Assembly: GCF_004214895.1 (NCBI RefSeq)
Contig: NZ_CP035952.1
Location: 1,312,501-1,376,500, forward strand
DNA from: Pseudomonas tructae
GTDB taxonomy: Bacteria > Pseudomonadota > Gammaproteobacteria > Pseudomonadales > Pseudomonadaceae
DNA: 64,000 bases
Reading direction: 5' to 3'
Below are positions 10,339 to 22,478 of the stretch, piece after piece. The first letter of the stretch is position 1. Each line of letters starts with the position of its first letter. A model generated the notes under the pieces. That model worked only from the letters and a program-made list of their open reading frames with translations, had not been told where the DNA came from and searched no databases. A program made the position numbers and the translations under genes.

Positions 10339-10830
10339 ATGCGACTGACTACAAAAGGCCGATACGCCGTGACCGCCATGCTCGACCTGGCGTTGCACGC
10401 GCAGAATGGGCCGGTGTCTCTGGCCGACATTTCCGAGCGCCAAGGCATCTCCCTCTCTTATCTGGAGCAGCTGTTTGCAAAGCTGCGCCGCAGCAGCCTG
10501 GTTTCCAGTGTGCGCGGCCCTGGCGGCGGCTATCAGCTGTCGCGAAGCATGGAGAGCATTCAGGTCGCCCAGGTCATCGATGCGGTCAACGAATCGGTCG
10601 ATGCCACGCGCTGTCAGGGGCTGGGTGATTGCCACGCCGGCGACACCTGCCTGACCCACCACTTGTGGTGTGACCTGAGCCAGCAGATTCACGAATTCCT
10701 CAGCGGCATCAGCCTGGCTGACCTTGTTACTCGCCGTGAGGTACAAGAAGTCGCCCAGCGCCAGGACCTGCGTCGTATCGCAGGCCGGGCACCGCAGCTG
10801 GACAAGATTGAGACGTCCGCCGTCGAATGA
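10339..10830 (+). CDS. iscR: Fe-S cluster assembly transcriptional regulator IscR
   Basis: IscR is an Rrf2-family regulator whose [2Fe-2S] state represses its own operon. The 163-residue protein has the N-terminal winged helix ([20 protein letters not shown], with recognition-helix region [14 protein letters not shown]) and the cluster ligands in C-x5-C-x5-C form ([13 protein letters not shown], near residues 92-104). It is the first gene of the isc operon, behind an IscR-like operator. Confidence 0.97.
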   Translation: MRLTTKGRYAVTAMLDLALHAQNGPVSLADISERQGISLSYLEQLFAKLRRSSLVSSVRGPGGGYQLSRSMESIQVAQVIDAVNESVDATRCQGLGDCHAGDTCLTHHLWCDLSQQIHEFLSGISLADLVTRREVQEVAQRQDLRRIAGRAPQLDKIETSAVE

Positions 10831-10872
10831 CCGTTTCGACGCGCGGCGCGACCGCCTGATAGGAGATATTCA

Positions 10873-12087
10873 ATGAAGTTGCCGATCTACCTCGATTACT
10901 CCGCGACCACCCCGGTCGATCCACGCGTTGCCCAGAAGATGAGCGACTGCCTGCTGGTCGACGGGAACTTCGGTAACCCGGCGTCGCGCTCCCACGTCTT
11001 TGGCTGGAAGGCCGAGGAAGCGGTCGAGAACGCCCGTCGCCAGGTCGCCGACCTGGTCAACGCCGACCCGCGGGAAATTGTCTGGACCAGCGGTGCAACC
11101 GAGTCCGACAACCTGGCAATCAAGGGTATCGCGCACTTCTACAGCACCAAGGGCAAGCACCTGATCACCTCCAAGATCGAGCACAAGGCGGTCCTGGACA
11201 GCACGCGTCAACTGGAGCGTGAAGGCTTCGAGGTCACCTACATCGAGCCAGGTGCCGACGGCCTGATCACTCCGGCCATGGTCGAAGCGGCCCTGCGTGA
11301 AGACACCATCCTGGTGTCGATCATGCACGTGAACAACGAAATCGGCACCATCAACGACATCGCCGCCATCGGCGAGCTGACCCGCGCCCGCGGCGTCATG
11401 TTCCACGTCGACGCCGCGCAGTCCACCGGCAAGGTCGAAATCGACCTGCAGAAGCTGAAAGTCGACCTGATGTCGTTCTCGGCGCACAAGACCTACGGCC
11501 CTAAAGGCATCGGCGCGCTGTACGTCAGCCGCAAGCCTCGTGTGCGCCTGGAGGCCACCATGCACGGCGGCGGTCACGAGCGCGGCATGCGTTCGGGTAC
11601 CCTGGCCACCCACCAGATCGTCGGCATGGGCGAAGCCTTCGCCATCGCCAAAGAGCTGATGGCCAGCGAAAACCTGCGCATCAAGGCCCTGAGTGACCGT
11701 TTCTACAAGCAGGTCGAAGGCCTCGAAGAGCTGTACATCAACGGCAGCATGACCGCGCGCATCCCGCACAACCTGAACCTGAGCTTCAACTACGTCGAAG
11801 GCGAGTCGCTGATCATGGCGCTCAAGGACCTGGCCGTTTCGTCCGGTTCGGCCTGTACTTCGGCATCGCTCGAGCCGTCCTACGTGTTGCGCGCCCTGGG
11901 CCGCAACGACGAATTGGCACACAGCTCGATCCGCTTCACCTTCGGCCGTTTCAGCACCGAAGAAGAAATCGACTACGCCGCGCAGAAGGTATGCGAGGCC
12001 GTGACCAAGCTGCGCGAATTGTCGCCGCTGTGGGATATGTTCAAAGACGGCGTCGACATCTCCAAGATCGAGTGGGCCGCGCACTAA
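10873..12087 (+). CDS. iscS: Cysteine desulfurase IscS
   Basis: IscS is a PLP enzyme that removes sulfur from cysteine as a persulfide and hands it to IscU and to tRNA-thiolation enzymes. The 404-residue protein shows the PLP-lysine segment [11 protein letters not shown] (about residue 205) and the mobile catalytic Cys loop [16 protein letters not shown] (about 325-340). GATAGGAGATATTCA supplies the ribosome binding site. Confidence 0.98.
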   Translation: MKLPIYLDYSATTPVDPRVAQKMSDCLLVDGNFGNPASRSHVFGWKAEEAVENARRQVADLVNADPREIVWTSGATESDNLAIKGIAHFYSTKGKHLITSKIEHKAVLDSTRQLEREGFEVTYIEPGADGLITPAMVEAALREDTILVSIMHVNNEIGTINDIAAIGELTRARGVMFHVDAAQSTGKVEIDLQKLKVDLMSFSAHKTYGPKGIGALYVSRKPRVRLEATMHGGGHERGMRSGTLATHQIVGMGEAFAIAKELMASENLRIKALSDRFYKQVEGLEELYINGSMTARIPHNLNLSFNYVEGESLIMALKDLAVSSGSACTSASLEPSYVLRALGRNDELAHSSIRFTFGRFSTEEEIDYAAQKVCEAVTKLRELSPLWDMFKDGVDISKIEWAAH

Positions 12088-12133
12088 GTAGTCGCCGGCA
12101 AGAGCGGCTCTCTGATGAGGAAGGAATTGCACC

Positions 12134-12520
12134 ATGGCATACAGTGAAAAGGTCATCGACCACTACGAAAACCCGCGTAACGTCGGCAAGATGAATGCCG
12201 AGGACCCGGATGTCGGCACCGGCATGGTCGGCGCTCCTGCGTGCGGCGACGTCATGCGCCTGCAGATCAAGGTCAACGAGCAGGGCGTCATCGAAGACGC
12301 CAAGTTCAAGACCTACGGCTGCGGTTCGGCCATCGCTTCCAGCTCCCTGGCCACTGAGTGGATGAAGGGCAAGACCCTGGACGAAGCCGAGACCATCAAG
12401 AACACCCAGCTGGCCGAAGAACTGGCCCTGCCGCCGGTGAAGATCCACTGTTCGGTACTCGCCGAGGACGCCATCAAGGCGGCCGTGCGCGATTACAAGC
12501 AGAAGAAAGGTTTGCTCTAA
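12134..12520 (+). CDS. iscU: Fe-S cluster assembly scaffold IscU
   Basis: IscU is the scaffold on which [2Fe-2S] clusters are built. The 128-residue protein carries the three conserved Cys in APACGDVMRLQ, YGCGSAIASSSL and IHCSVLAEDA, and the LPPVK chaperone-recognition motif (residues about 99-103) bound by HscA. It has the normal position after iscS. Confidence 0.98.
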   Translation: MAYSEKVIDHYENPRNVGKMNAEDPDVGTGMVGAPACGDVMRLQIKVNEQGVIEDAKFKTYGCGSAIASSSLATEWMKGKTLDEAETIKNTQLAEELALPPVKIHCSVLAEDAIKAAVRDYKQKKGLL

Positions 12521-12548
12521 GGTCGCCTGTTGCAGGTAAGGAGTCTCG

Positions 12549-12872
12549 ATGGCTATCAGCATGACAGAAGCCGCCGCCAAGCATGTGCGGCGCTCCCTCG
12601 ATGGACGTGGCAAGGGTGAAGGTATTCGCCTTGGCGTGCGCACCACTGGCTGCTCGGGCCTGGCCTATGTGCTGGAGTTCGTCGATGAAGTAACTTCCGA
12701 TGACCAGGTCTTCGAAAGCCATGGCGAGAAGGTGATCATCGATCCGAAAAGCCTGACGTACCTCGACGGTACCGAGCTTGATTTCGTCAAGGAAGGGTTG
12801 AACGAAGGCTTCAAGTTCAACAACCCCAACGTGCGCGGTGAGTGTGGCTGCGGCGAAAGCTTCAACGTCTGA
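12549..12872 (+). CDS. iscA: Iron-sulfur cluster assembly protein IscA
   Basis: IscA is an A-type carrier that delivers iron or clusters to targets. The 107-residue protein has the signature Cys in [10 protein letters not shown] (about residue 35) and the C-terminal CGCG pair in GECGCGESF (about 99-101). AGGTAAGGAG precedes the ATG. Confidence 0.98.
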   Translation: MAISMTEAAAKHVRRSLDGRGKGEGIRLGVRTTGCSGLAYVLEFVDEVTSDDQVFESHGEKVIIDPKSLTYLDGTELDFVKEGLNEGFKFNNPNVRGECGCGESFNV

Positions 12873-12880
12873 GGCTGCGC

Positions 12881-13402
12881 GTGGGTACTCCTTGTCATTT
12901 CGCCCTGTTTGACCTGCAACCTGGCTTCCGCCTGGACCTCGACAAGCTGGCTGTTCGCTATCGCGAGCTGGCCCGCGAGGTCCACCCGGATGGCTTCGCC
13001 GATGCTTCCGAACGTGAGCAGCGCATTGCGCTGGAGCGTTCGGCTGCGCTGAACGAGGCCTACCAGACGCTCAAGAGCGCGCCCCGGCGTGCCCGCTACC
13101 TGCTGGCGATCGGCGGCCATGAAGTGCCGCAGGAAGTCACCGTCCATGATCCCGAGTTCCTTTTGCAGCAGATGCAACTGCGCGAAGAGCTCGAAGACCT
13201 CCAGGACAGTGCCGACCTCGATGGCGTGGCCGTGTTCAAGCGCCGCTTGAAGGCAGCCCAGGAAGCACTCAACGAGGACTTCGCCGCCTGCTGGGATGAT
13301 CCTGCGCAGCGTGAACAGGCCGAGCGCCTGATGCGCCGCATGCAGTTTCTCGACAAGCTCGCCTACGAAGTGCGCCAGCTGGAAGAGCGCCTCGACGATT
13401 AA
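12881..13402 (+). CDS. hscB: Fe-S assembly co-chaperone HscB
   Basis: HscB is a J-type co-chaperone that brings IscU to HscA and stimulates its ATPase. The 173-residue protein has an N-terminal J domain with the HPD motif in [11 protein letters not shown] (about residue 32) and a C-terminal three-helix IscU-binding domain. GTG 12881 is chosen because [15 protein letters not shown] is the family N-terminus; the open frame extends upstream but overlaps iscA. Confidence 0.96.
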   Translation: MGTPCHFALFDLQPGFRLDLDKLAVRYRELAREVHPDGFADASEREQRIALERSAALNEAYQTLKSAPRRARYLLAIGGHEVPQEVTVHDPEFLLQQMQLREELEDLQDSADLDGVAVFKRRLKAAQEALNEDFAACWDDPAQREQAERLMRRMQFLDKLAYEVRQLEERLDD

Positions 13403-13444
13403 CCCGACGCTGCTTCTGGCGGCGCCTTTGGTATTCAGATAAGC

Positions 13445-15307
<1,863 letters not shown>

Positions 15308-15310
15308 CTG

Positions 15311-15652
15311 ATGCCGCAGGTGATTTTTCTGCCCCACGAAACATTCTGCCCGGACGGGCTGGTGGTGGAGGTGGCGCCAGGGACCAACATCCTGGAACTG
15401 GCCCACGAGCACCACATCGAGATGGAAAGCGCCTGTGGCGGCGTGTGTGCCTGCACCACCTGCCACTGCATCGTGCGTGAGGGCTTCGATTCGCTGGAAG
15501 AAGCCGACGAGCTCGAAGAAGACATGCTCGACAAGGCCTGGGGCCTGGAGCGCCAGTCGCGCCTGGCGTGCCAGGTGATCGTTGGTGAGCAAGACCTGAC
15601 CATCGAGATACCCAAGTACTCGCTCAACCACGCCGCCGAAGCGCCGCACTGA
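15311..15652 (+). CDS. fdx: ISC system 2Fe-2S ferredoxin
   Basis: This ferredoxin supplies electrons during cluster assembly. The 113-residue adrenodoxin-type protein has the ligand set ACGGVCACTTCHCIV (C-x5-C-x2-C, about residues 42-51) and a fourth Cys in RLACQVIV (about 87). It starts three bases after the hscA stop, so translation is likely coupled. Confidence 0.97.
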   Translation: MPQVIFLPHETFCPDGLVVEVAPGTNILELAHEHHIEMESACGGVCACTTCHCIVREGFDSLEEADELEEDMLDKAWGLERQSRLACQVIVGEQDLTIEIPKYSLNHAAEAPH

Positions 15653-15666
15653 TTCAGGAGGCCATC

Positions 15667-15867
15667 ATGAGTCTGAAATGGGTTGATGTACTTGAAATTG
15701 CAATCCAGCTTGCCGAAAGCAAGCCGGAAGTCGATCCTCGTTATGTGAACTTCGTCGATCTGCACCAGTGGGTGCTGGCATTGCCGGAATTTAGTGACGA
15801 TCCGTCCCGTGGCGGCGAGAAGGTTCTCGAAGCCATCCAGGCGGCCTGGATCGAAGAAGCCGACTGA
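15667..15867 (+). CDS. iscX: Fe-S cluster assembly protein IscX
   Basis: IscX is a small acidic protein that binds IscS and iron and modulates the rate of cluster assembly. At 66 residues it is full length, with the typical start MSLKWVDVLEIAIQL and the conserved DPRYVNFVDLHQWVLALP. AGGAGGCCATC precedes the ATG. It is the last gene of the isc operon. Confidence 0.96.
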   Translation: MSLKWVDVLEIAIQLAESKPEVDPRYVNFVDLHQWVLALPEFSDDPSRGGEKVLEAIQAAWIEEAD

Positions 15868-15897
15868 GCGCGCTCGGCAGGTTAGGCAATCCCCCGG

Positions 15898-15927
15898 AAC
15901 CCGCGTATAATTCGCGGGTTTAATTTT
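15898..15927 (+). promoter_or_regulatory. Combined isc terminator and ndk promoter
   Basis: The inverted repeat AACCCGCG (15899-15906) / CGCGGGTT (15913-15920) encloses a perfect -10 hexamer TATAAT at 15906-15911 and is followed by TAATTTTTCG. The hairpin plus T-rich tail can end isc transcription, while the hexamer inside it can start ndk transcription. The -35 region (near 15882-15888) is poor. The dual role is inferred. Confidence 0.6.
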
Positions 15928-15958
15928 TCGCTTCACTCAACGTTTCTGGAGTTTCACC

Positions 15959-16384
15959 ATGGCTGTTCAACGTACTTTCTCGATCATCAAGCCTGACGCC
16001 GTTGCTAAAAACGTGATCGGCGAGATCACCACCCGTTTCGAAAAAGCCGGCCTGCGCGTCGTTGCCTCGAAACTCAAGCAACTGTCCAAAGCCGAAGCCG
16101 AAGGCTTCTACGCCGAGCACAAAGAGCGCGGTTTCTTCGGCGACCTGGTTGCCTTCATGATTTCCGGTCCTGTCGTTGTTCAGGTTCTGGAAGGCGAAAA
16201 CGCTATCGCTCTGAACCGTGAGCTGATGGGCGCTACCAACCCTAAAGAAGCTGCTGCCGGTACCATCCGCGCTGACTTCGCCGAGTCGATCGACGCCAAC
16301 GCCGTTCACGGTTCGGACTCCGAAGCCGCTGCTGCTCGCGAAATCTCGTACTTCTTCGCAGCTACCGAGGTAACCACTCGCTAA
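15959..16384 (+). CDS. ndk: Nucleoside diphosphate kinase
   Basis: Ndk transfers the gamma phosphate between nucleoside triphosphates and diphosphates through a phosphohistidine. The 141-residue protein has the conserved start [19 protein letters not shown] and the active-site region [16 protein letters not shown] with the catalytic His (about residue 117). TCTGGAG is well placed before ATG 15959. It opens the ndk-rlmN-pilF run. Confidence 0.98.
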   Translation: MAVQRTFSIIKPDAVAKNVIGEITTRFEKAGLRVVASKLKQLSKAEAEGFYAEHKERGFFGDLVAFMISGPVVVQVLEGENAIALNRELMGATNPKEAAAGTIRADFAESIDANAVHGSDSEAAAAREISYFFAATEVTTR

Positions 16385-16412
16385 GCGAAAGCTTACGAGT
16401 GAGGGTGAATCC

Positions 16413-17558
16413 ATGACGACATCGACTGGTAAAACTAACCTGTTGGGGCTAACCCAACCGGAAATGGAAAAATTCTTCGACTCTATCGGGGAGAAGCGTT
16501 TCCGTGCCGGTCAGGTAATGAAATGGATTCACCACTTTGGCGTCGATGATTTCGACGCCATGACGAATGTCGGCAAGGCCTTGCGCGAAAAGCTCAAGGC
16601 TGTTGCCGAGATTCGCGGCCCCGAAGTGGTCAGCGAGGACATCTCCAGCGACGGTACCCGTAAATGGGTGGTGCGCGTGGCGTCCGGCAGCTGCGTCGAG
16701 ACCGTGTACATCCCCCAGGGCAAGCGTGGCACCCTGTGTGTCTCGTCCCAGGCCGGTTGCGCCCTGGACTGCAGTTTCTGCTCCACCGGCAAGCAAGGAT
16801 TCAATAGCAACCTCACCGCCGCCGAAGTGATCGGCCAGGTGTGGATTGCCAACAAGTCGTTCGGTAGCGTTCCAGCCACCATCGACCGTGCCATCACCAA
16901 CGTGGTGATGATGGGCATGGGTGAGCCGCTGCTGAACTTCGACAACGTGGTCGCCGCCATGCACCTGATGATGGACGACCTCGGCTACGGCATTTCCAAG
17001 CGCCGGGTGACCCTGTCCACCTCCGGCGTGGTCCCGATGATCGAAGAGCTGGCCAAGCACATCGACGTGTCCCTGGCCCTGTCGCTGCACGCGCCGAACG
17101 ATGCGCTGCGCAACGAGCTGGTGCCGCTGAACAAGAAGTACCCGCTCAAGGTGCTGCTCGCGGCGTGCATGAACTACATGGCGCAGTTGGGCGAAAAGCG
17201 CGTGCTGACCATCGAGTACACCCTGCTCAAGGACGTCAACGACAAGCTCGAGCACGCTGTGGAAATGGCCGAGTTGCTCAAGAACGTGCCGTGCAAGATC
17301 AACCTGATCCCGTTCAACCCGTTCCCGCATTCGGGTTATGAGCGGCCGAGCAACAATGCCATTCGCCGCTTCCAGGATCACCTGCATCACGCCGGCTACA
17401 ACGTTACCGTGCGCACCACCCGTGGTGAAGACATCGATGCCGCCTGCGGCCAACTGGTCGGCCAGGTAATGGACCGCACTCGTCGCAGTGAACGCTACAT
17501 CGCCGTGCGTCAGCTGAACGCCGACGGTGATGGGCAAGAAAGCGCTGCGCGCAACTGA
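16413..17558 (+). CDS. rlmN: Dual-specificity rRNA/tRNA (adenine-C2)-methyltransferase RlmN
   Basis: RlmN is a radical-SAM enzyme that methylates C2 of A2503 in 23S rRNA and A37 in some tRNAs, which matters for decoding and for drug binding at the peptidyl transferase centre. The 381-residue protein has the cluster motif C-x3-C-x2-C in [16 protein letters not shown] (about residues 113-125) and the C-terminal catalytic Cys in DIDAACGQL (about 350). Confidence 0.97.
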   Translation: MTTSTGKTNLLGLTQPEMEKFFDSIGEKRFRAGQVMKWIHHFGVDDFDAMTNVGKALREKLKAVAEIRGPEVVSEDISSDGTRKWVVRVASGSCVETVYIPQGKRGTLCVSSQAGCALDCSFCSTGKQGFNSNLTAAEVIGQVWIANKSFGSVPATIDRAITNVVMMGMGEPLLNFDNVVAAMHLMMDDLGYGISKRRVTLSTSGVVPMIEELAKHIDVSLALSLHAPNDALRNELVPLNKKYPLKVLLAACMNYMAQLGEKRVLTIEYTLLKDVNDKLEHAVEMAELLKNVPCKINLIPFNPFPHSGYERPSNNAIRRFQDHLHHAGYNVTVRTTRGEDIDAACGQLVGQVMDRTRRSERYIAVRQLNADGDGQESAARN

Positions 17559-17572
17559 TAGAGAGGACCTCC

Positions 17573-18331
17573 ATGACCCTGCGCTTCGCGCTGTCGATCC
17601 TGGCGCTCGCCCTGCTTGCAGGTTGCGTGTCCGGCGGGAGTTCGGACGCGTTGGGCAGTCGTGAAGGGCGTGAGCAGGCGCGGCAGGCCTATGTGCAATT
17701 GGGTCTGGGATATTTGCAACAAGGTTTGACCGAGCAGGCCAAGGCGCCGCTGAAAAAAGCCCTCGACCTCGATAGCCAGGATGCCGCAGCCCATGCCGCC
17801 CTGGCTTTGGTGTTTCAGGCCGAAGATGAGCCGGAACTGGCTCAGGCGCATTTTCGCAAGGCCTTGGCCAGCCGTCCGGGCGACACCCGAATTCGCAACA
17901 ATTACGGCAGTTTCCTTTATGCTCGTGGGCAATACGCCCAGGCGCAGCAGATGTTTGCCCAAGCGGCGGCCGATACCCTGTATCCTGAACGCTCCCGGGT
18001 GTTCGAGAACCTTGGCCTGACTGCGCTCAGGCAAGGCCAGCGCGCCGAAGCGCAGGAATACCTGGTAAAAGCTTTGCGGCTCAACCGCCAGCAGCCGCGC
18101 GCGTTGCTGGAAATGGCTGAGTTGTCTTATGAAGACAGGCATTATGTGCCGGCACGTGACTACTACGATCGTTTCAGCCAGCTGAGCGACCCCAGTGCCC
18201 GCAGCCTGCTGCTGGGCAGTCGCCTGGCCAGTGTCTTCGAAGAACGGAACAAGGCCAGTGAACTGGGCCTGCAATTACAACGACTTTATCCCGGTACGCC
18301 GGAATATCAGCAATACCTGTCGGAGCAATGA
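17573..18331 (+). CDS. pilF: Type IV pilus biogenesis/stability lipoprotein PilF (PilW family)
   Basis: PilF is the outer-membrane pilotin needed for assembly of the PilQ secretin ring. The 252-residue protein has a lipoprotein signal with lipobox LLAGC (Cys at about residue 17) followed by about six TPR units (for example LGLGYLQQGLTEQAKAPLKK and NNYGSFLYARGQYAQAQQMF). GAGAGGACCTCC precedes ATG 17573. It overlaps rodZ by four bases. Confidence 0.93.
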   Translation: MTLRFALSILALALLAGCVSGGSSDALGSREGREQARQAYVQLGLGYLQQGLTEQAKAPLKKALDLDSQDAAAHAALALVFQAEDEPELAQAHFRKALASRPGDTRIRNNYGSFLYARGQYAQAQQMFAQAAADTLYPERSRVFENLGLTALRQGQRAEAQEYLVKALRLNRQQPRALLEMAELSYEDRHYVPARDYYDRFSQLSDPSARSLLLGSRLASVFEERNKASELGLQLQRLYPGTPEYQQYLSEQ

Positions 18332-19365
18332 TGAAAGCGGCGCATCCCGAAGCAGCAGCAGCGACTCGCGAAAATCCCGGTGAAATCCTGCGTCAGGCCC
18401 GCGAAAGCAGGGACTTGTCCCAGGCCGAAGTGGCCCGCAAGCTCAACCTCACCGTGAGTTCCCTGAACAATCTTGAAACCGGCGCCTTCGACAAGCTGCC
18501 GGGGCATACCTTTGCCCGTGGTTACATCCGTGCCTACGCCAAGCTGCTGGACATGGATCAGGCGCCCCTGGTGCAGGCCTTCGACCAGTGCACCGGTACC
18601 CATGCCCAGGGCAGCGATGTACATGCCCTGGGGCGTATCGAAGAGCCGGTACGCCTGTCCCACAATATTCTGCGCATTGTCAGCCTGGTGCTGCTGGTGG
18701 TGGTGATCGGCGGTGGCTTCTTCTGGTGGCAGGACCAGACCAGCCTGCGTGGCAAGGACCTGACCACCATGGCCCTTGAGCATGTCGAGGTCGAAAGCGC
18801 CGACGGCACCACTCAGATTCACCCGCTGGACGAGCCTGAAGACCAGGCGGTGAGCGCAGGGCAGCAACCGCAAAGCACCACCCTGAACCTCGAACCCGCT
18901 CCGGCACCCGCCGAATCCGTGGCAACTGCAGCACCTGAGCAGGCCCCGGCCAGCCCGGCTGTCGTGCCCGTTGCCCCGCTGGCCAGTGCTCCGGCGACCC
19001 CAATGGCACCCGTAACTCCGGTCGCCCCAGTTGTACCTGCGCCTGCCCCGGCAGCGCCAGTGGTCAGCAACGTGGTGGCTGTCACGCCAGCAGCACCTGC
19101 TGTTGCCGCCCCAGCGCCGGCCGGCAGCGGCCAGTTGCACATGCAATTCAATGCCGATTGCTGGACGTCGGTTACCGATGGCAATGGCAAGGTGCTATTC
19201 AGTGCTATCAAGCGCAAGGGCGACAGCCTGGACCTGACCGGCAAGCCGCCGTTCGCGGTACGCCTGGGCTTTGCCCGTGGCGTGCAGGTCAGCTACAACG
19301 GCCAGCCAGTCGACGTTGCGCCGTTCACCAGTGGCGAGACTGCTCGCCTGAAGTTGGGACAATAA
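18328..19365 (+). CDS. rodZ: RodZ-like cytoskeleton/HTH membrane protein
   Basis: RodZ links the MreB cytoskeleton to the cell-wall elongation machinery. The 345-residue protein has an N-terminal Xre-like helix-turn-helix (about residues 18-80, LRQARESRDLSQAEVARKLN), one membrane helix (about 113-132), a long Pro/Ala/Val-rich periplasmic linker (about 185-260) and a C-terminal DUF4115-type beta domain (about 265-345, starting GQLHMQFNADCWTSVTD). ATG 18328 overlaps the pilF stop. Confidence 0.88.
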   Translation: MMKAAHPEAAAATRENPGEILRQARESRDLSQAEVARKLNLTVSSLNNLETGAFDKLPGHTFARGYIRAYAKLLDMDQAPLVQAFDQCTGTHAQGSDVHALGRIEEPVRLSHNILRIVSLVLLVVVIGGGFFWWQDQTSLRGKDLTTMALEHVEVESADGTTQIHPLDEPEDQAVSAGQQPQSTTLNLEPAPAPAESVATAAPEQAPASPAVVPVAPLASAPATPMAPVTPVAPVVPAPAPAAPVVSNVVAVTPAAPAVAAPAPAGSGQLHMQFNADCWTSVTDGNGKVLFSAIKRKGDSLDLTGKPPFAVRLGFARGVQVSYNGQPVDVAPFTSGETARLKLGQ

Positions 19366-19368
19366 GTC

Positions 19369-20478
19369 ATGCACGGCGAATCACCGATCAAACGTCGCGA
19401 ATCCCGGAAAATCTGGGTAGGTAATGTACCTGTTGGCGGCGATGCTCCCATCGCGGTCCAGAGCATGACCAACACCGACACCAATGACGTGGCCGCGACC
19501 GTGGCGCAGATCAACCGCCTGATCGATGCCGGCGTGGATATCGTGCGCGTCTCGGTACCGGACATGGACGCTGCCGAAGCCTTCGGCAAGATCAAGCAGC
19601 AGGTCAGCGTGCCGCTGGTCGCCGACATCCACTTCGACTATCGCATTGCCTTGCGTGTGGCCGAGCTTGGGGTGGACTGCCTGCGCATCAACCCGGGCAA
19701 CATCGGTCGCGAAGACCGTGTGCGTGCGGTGGTCGATGCCGCCCGCGACCGCGGTATCCCGATCCGTATCGGCGTCAACGCCGGTTCCCTGGAAAAGGAC
19801 CTGCAGAAGAAGTACGGCGAACCAACTCCGGCGGCCCTGGTCGAGTCGGCCATGCGTCACGTCGAGCACCTCGACCGCCTGGATTTTCAGGACTTCAAGG
19901 TGAGCGTCAAGGCCTCTGACGTGTTCATGGCCGTCGAAGCCTACCGCCTGCTGGCCAAACAGATCATCCAGCCGTTGCACCTGGGCATCACCGAAGCTGG
20001 TGGCCTACGCTCGGGCACGGTGAAATCCGCGGTCGGCCTCGGTATGCTGCTTGCTGACGGGATTGGCGATACTATTCGCATTTCGCTGGCAGCCGACCCG
20101 GTCGAAGAGGTCAAGGTCGGTTACGACATCCTCAAGTCCCTGCACCTGCGTTCGCGTGGCATCAACTTCATCGCCTGCCCGAGCTGCTCGCGGCAGAACT
20201 TCGATGTGGTCAAGACCATGAACGAGCTGGAAGGGCGTCTGGAAGACCTGCTGGTGCCGCTGGACGTCGCGGTGATCGGTTGTGTGGTCAACGGTCCGGG
20301 CGAGGCCAAGGAAGCCCATGTCGGGCTCACCGGTGGCACGCCGAACCTGATCTACATCGACGGCAAGCCTGCGCAGAAGCTGACCAATGACAACCTGGTC
20401 GATGAGCTGGAAAGGCTCATCCGCCAGAAAGCGGCTGAAAAAGCCGAAGCCGACGCGGCGCTGATCGCCCGTGGCTGA
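19369..20478 (+). CDS. ispG: 4-hydroxy-3-methylbut-2-enyl diphosphate synthase (flavodoxin) IspG
   Basis: IspG is a [4Fe-4S] enzyme that converts MEcPP to HMBPP in the MEP isoprenoid pathway. The 369-residue protein has the N-terminal TIM-barrel start [20 protein letters not shown] and the cluster ligands [10 protein letters not shown] (about residues 268-271) and [14 protein letters not shown] (about 303-310). It needs the product of the neighbouring isc system for its cluster. Confidence 0.97.
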   Translation: MHGESPIKRRESRKIWVGNVPVGGDAPIAVQSMTNTDTNDVAATVAQINRLIDAGVDIVRVSVPDMDAAEAFGKIKQQVSVPLVADIHFDYRIALRVAELGVDCLRINPGNIGREDRVRAVVDAARDRGIPIRIGVNAGSLEKDLQKKYGEPTPAALVESAMRHVEHLDRLDFQDFKVSVKASDVFMAVEAYRLLAKQIIQPLHLGITEAGGLRSGTVKSAVGLGMLLADGIGDTIRISLAADPVEEVKVGYDILKSLHLRSRGINFIACPSCSRQNFDVVKTMNELEGRLEDLLVPLDVAVIGCVVNGPGEAKEAHVGLTGGTPNLIYIDGKPAQKLTNDNLVDELERLIRQKAAEKAEADAALIARG

Positions 20479-20506
20479 CTGACACAGAATTGTTAAGGGA
20501 TTTTCC

Positions 20507-21796
20507 GTGAGCAAATCGCTGCAAGCCATTCGTGGCATGAACGACATCCTGCCGGAGCAAACACCGCTGTGGCGTTATTTCGAGAGCACGGTCGCAGGCC
20601 TGCTGGACACCTATGGCTATCGCCAGATTCGCACGCCGATCGTCGAGTTCACCGAGCTGTTCAAGCGCTCGATTGGTGAAGTCACTGACATCGTCGAAAA
20701 AGAGATGTACACCTTCGATGACCGTAACGGCGACTCCCTGACCCTGCGTCCGGAAGGCACCGCGGCCTGCGTGCGCGCAGTGCTCGAGCACGGCATCACC
20801 GGCAGTGGCCAGGTACAGAAGCTCTGGTACATCGGCCAGATGTTCCGCCACGAGCGCCCACAGAAAGGCCGTTATCGCCAGTTCAACCAGATCGGTGTCG
20901 AAGTCTTCAACCTCGACGGTCCTGACATCGACGCCGAGCTGATCATGCTCACCTGGCGTCTTTGGGGCCTGCTGGGCATCCGCGACGCGGTCAAGCTCGA
21001 ACTCAACAGCCTGGGCACCAGCGAAGCCCGTGCCCGTTACCGTGATGCGCTGGTCGAGTTCCTCTCGGCGCGCCTGGAACAACTGGACGAAGACAGCCAG
21101 CGCCGCCTGAAAAGCAATCCGCTGCGCATCCTCGACAGCAAGGACGCCAACACCCAGGCCGTGCTGGTCGATGCGCCGAAGCTCGAAGACTACCTGGACG
21201 AAGAGTCCCGCGTACACTTCGAAGGCCTCAAGGCACGTCTGGATGTCGCCGGCATTCCGTTCGTGATCAATACCAAGCTGGTGCGCGGCCTGGACTACTA
21301 CAGCAAAACCGTGTTCGAGTGGGTCACTGACAAGCTTGGTTCCCAGGGCACCGTCTGTGCCGGCGGGCGCTACGACGGCCTGGTCGAGCAGATGGGCGGC
21401 AAGCCGACCCCGGGCGTTGGTTTCGCCATGGGTATCGAGCGTTTGATCCTGCTGCTGGAAACCCTCGAGCAGGTGCCTGAGTCGATCAACCGTCAGGTCG
21501 ACGTCTATCTGTGCGCCTTCGGCGAGCAGGCCGAGCTGGCCGGCCTGGCCATGAGCGAGCGCCTGCGTGACCGTCTGCCAAACCTGCGCCTGCAGGTCAA
21601 TGCCGGTGCTGGCAGCTTCAAGAGCCAGTTCAAGAAAGCCGACAAGAGCAACGCGCTGTTCGCCTTGATCCTGGGGGACGACGAACTGGCGCAACAAGTG
21701 GTAGGTTTCAAACCCCTGCGCGGTCAGGGCGAACAACAAAACATTGCCTGGGATGCTCTGGCAGAGCACCTGGAAGCCTCGTTCGCGCAGGCGTGA
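20507..21796 (+). CDS. hisS: Histidyl-tRNA synthetase
   Basis: HisS charges tRNA-His. The 429-residue class II synthetase has motif 2 with [17 protein letters not shown] (about residues 80-100), the histidine-specific [14 protein letters not shown] (about 260) and [28 protein letters not shown] (about 285-310), and a C-terminal anticodon-binding domain. GTG 20507 begins [16 protein letters not shown], the family start; TAAGGGATTTTCC precedes it. Confidence 0.97.
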   Translation: MSKSLQAIRGMNDILPEQTPLWRYFESTVAGLLDTYGYRQIRTPIVEFTELFKRSIGEVTDIVEKEMYTFDDRNGDSLTLRPEGTAACVRAVLEHGITGSGQVQKLWYIGQMFRHERPQKGRYRQFNQIGVEVFNLDGPDIDAELIMLTWRLWGLLGIRDAVKLELNSLGTSEARARYRDALVEFLSARLEQLDEDSQRRLKSNPLRILDSKDANTQAVLVDAPKLEDYLDEESRVHFEGLKARLDVAGIPFVINTKLVRGLDYYSKTVFEWVTDKLGSQGTVCAGGRYDGLVEQMGGKPTPGVGFAMGIERLILLLETLEQVPESINRQVDVYLCAFGEQAELAGLAMSERLRDRLPNLRLQVNAGAGSFKSQFKKADKSNALFALILGDDELAQQVVGFKPLRGQGEQQNIAWDALAEHLEASFAQA

Positions 21797-21835
21797 GGCG
21801 AGTCAACAGCCGATTTGGTGAAAAGGAGTATTGGG

Positions 21836-22477
21836 GTGTCGAGTACCGATGATGAACAACTGGTCGCGATGAAGGACTGGTGGGACCGCAATGGCAAGCC
21901 GCTGGTAACCGGTGGCCTGCTGGCGCTGGTCGTGGTGTTCGGCTGGCAAGCCTGGCAGAAATACCAGACCAACCAGTCGCAAGGCGCCTCGAACCTCTAC
22001 CAGGCCCTGCTGGAGACTACCCTGACGCCAAGCGGCGAGCCTGACAAGGCCAAGGTTGCGGAGCTGTCTGGCAAGCTCAAGAACGAATTCGGCGGCTCGG
22101 CCTATGCCCAGTACGCCAGTCTGTTCGTGGCCAAGGTCGCGGTCGACAGCGGCAAGCTCGATGACGCCGCCGCCGAGCTCAAGTCGGTGATGGACAAGCC
22201 GGCCGACGTCACCCTGGGTGAAATCGCCCGGCAGCGCCTGGCCCGTGTCCTGGCTGCGCAACAGAAGGTCGAAGATGCACTGAAACTGCTCGACGGCGAT
22301 GCCGACAAGGCATTCCTGGCCAGCCGTGAAGAGCTCAAAGGCGACCTGCTGGTACAGCTGGGCCGTGCTGGCGATGCTCATGCCGCTTACGAAAAAGCCA
22401 AGGCTGCGCTGTCTGATGACGCCGCGATCGGTGGCCTGCAACTCAAGCTCGACGACCTGGCCAAAGGGGATGCGTGA
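21836..22477 (+). CDS. YfgM-like ancillary SecYEG translocon subunit
   Basis: YfgM-type proteins are inner-membrane proteins with a periplasmic TPR domain that associate with SecYEG and periplasmic chaperones. The 213-residue protein has a short cytoplasmic N-terminus with KDWWDRNGKPLVTGG, one membrane helix (about residues 24-42) and a TPR-like region (about 60-205). GTG 21836 is chosen because AAAAGGAG lies 9-10 bases upstream and family similarity begins at SSTDDEQLVAMKDWW. It sits between hisS and bamB, as in other gammaproteobacteria. Confidence 0.9.
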   Translation: MSSTDDEQLVAMKDWWDRNGKPLVTGGLLALVVVFGWQAWQKYQTNQSQGASNLYQALLETTLTPSGEPDKAKVAELSGKLKNEFGGSAYAQYASLFVAKVAVDSGKLDDAAAELKSVMDKPADVTLGEIARQRLARVLAAQQKVEDALKLLDGDADKAFLASREELKGDLLVQLGRAGDAHAAYEKAKAALSDDAAIGGLQLKLDDLAKGDA

Positions 22478-22478
22478 C

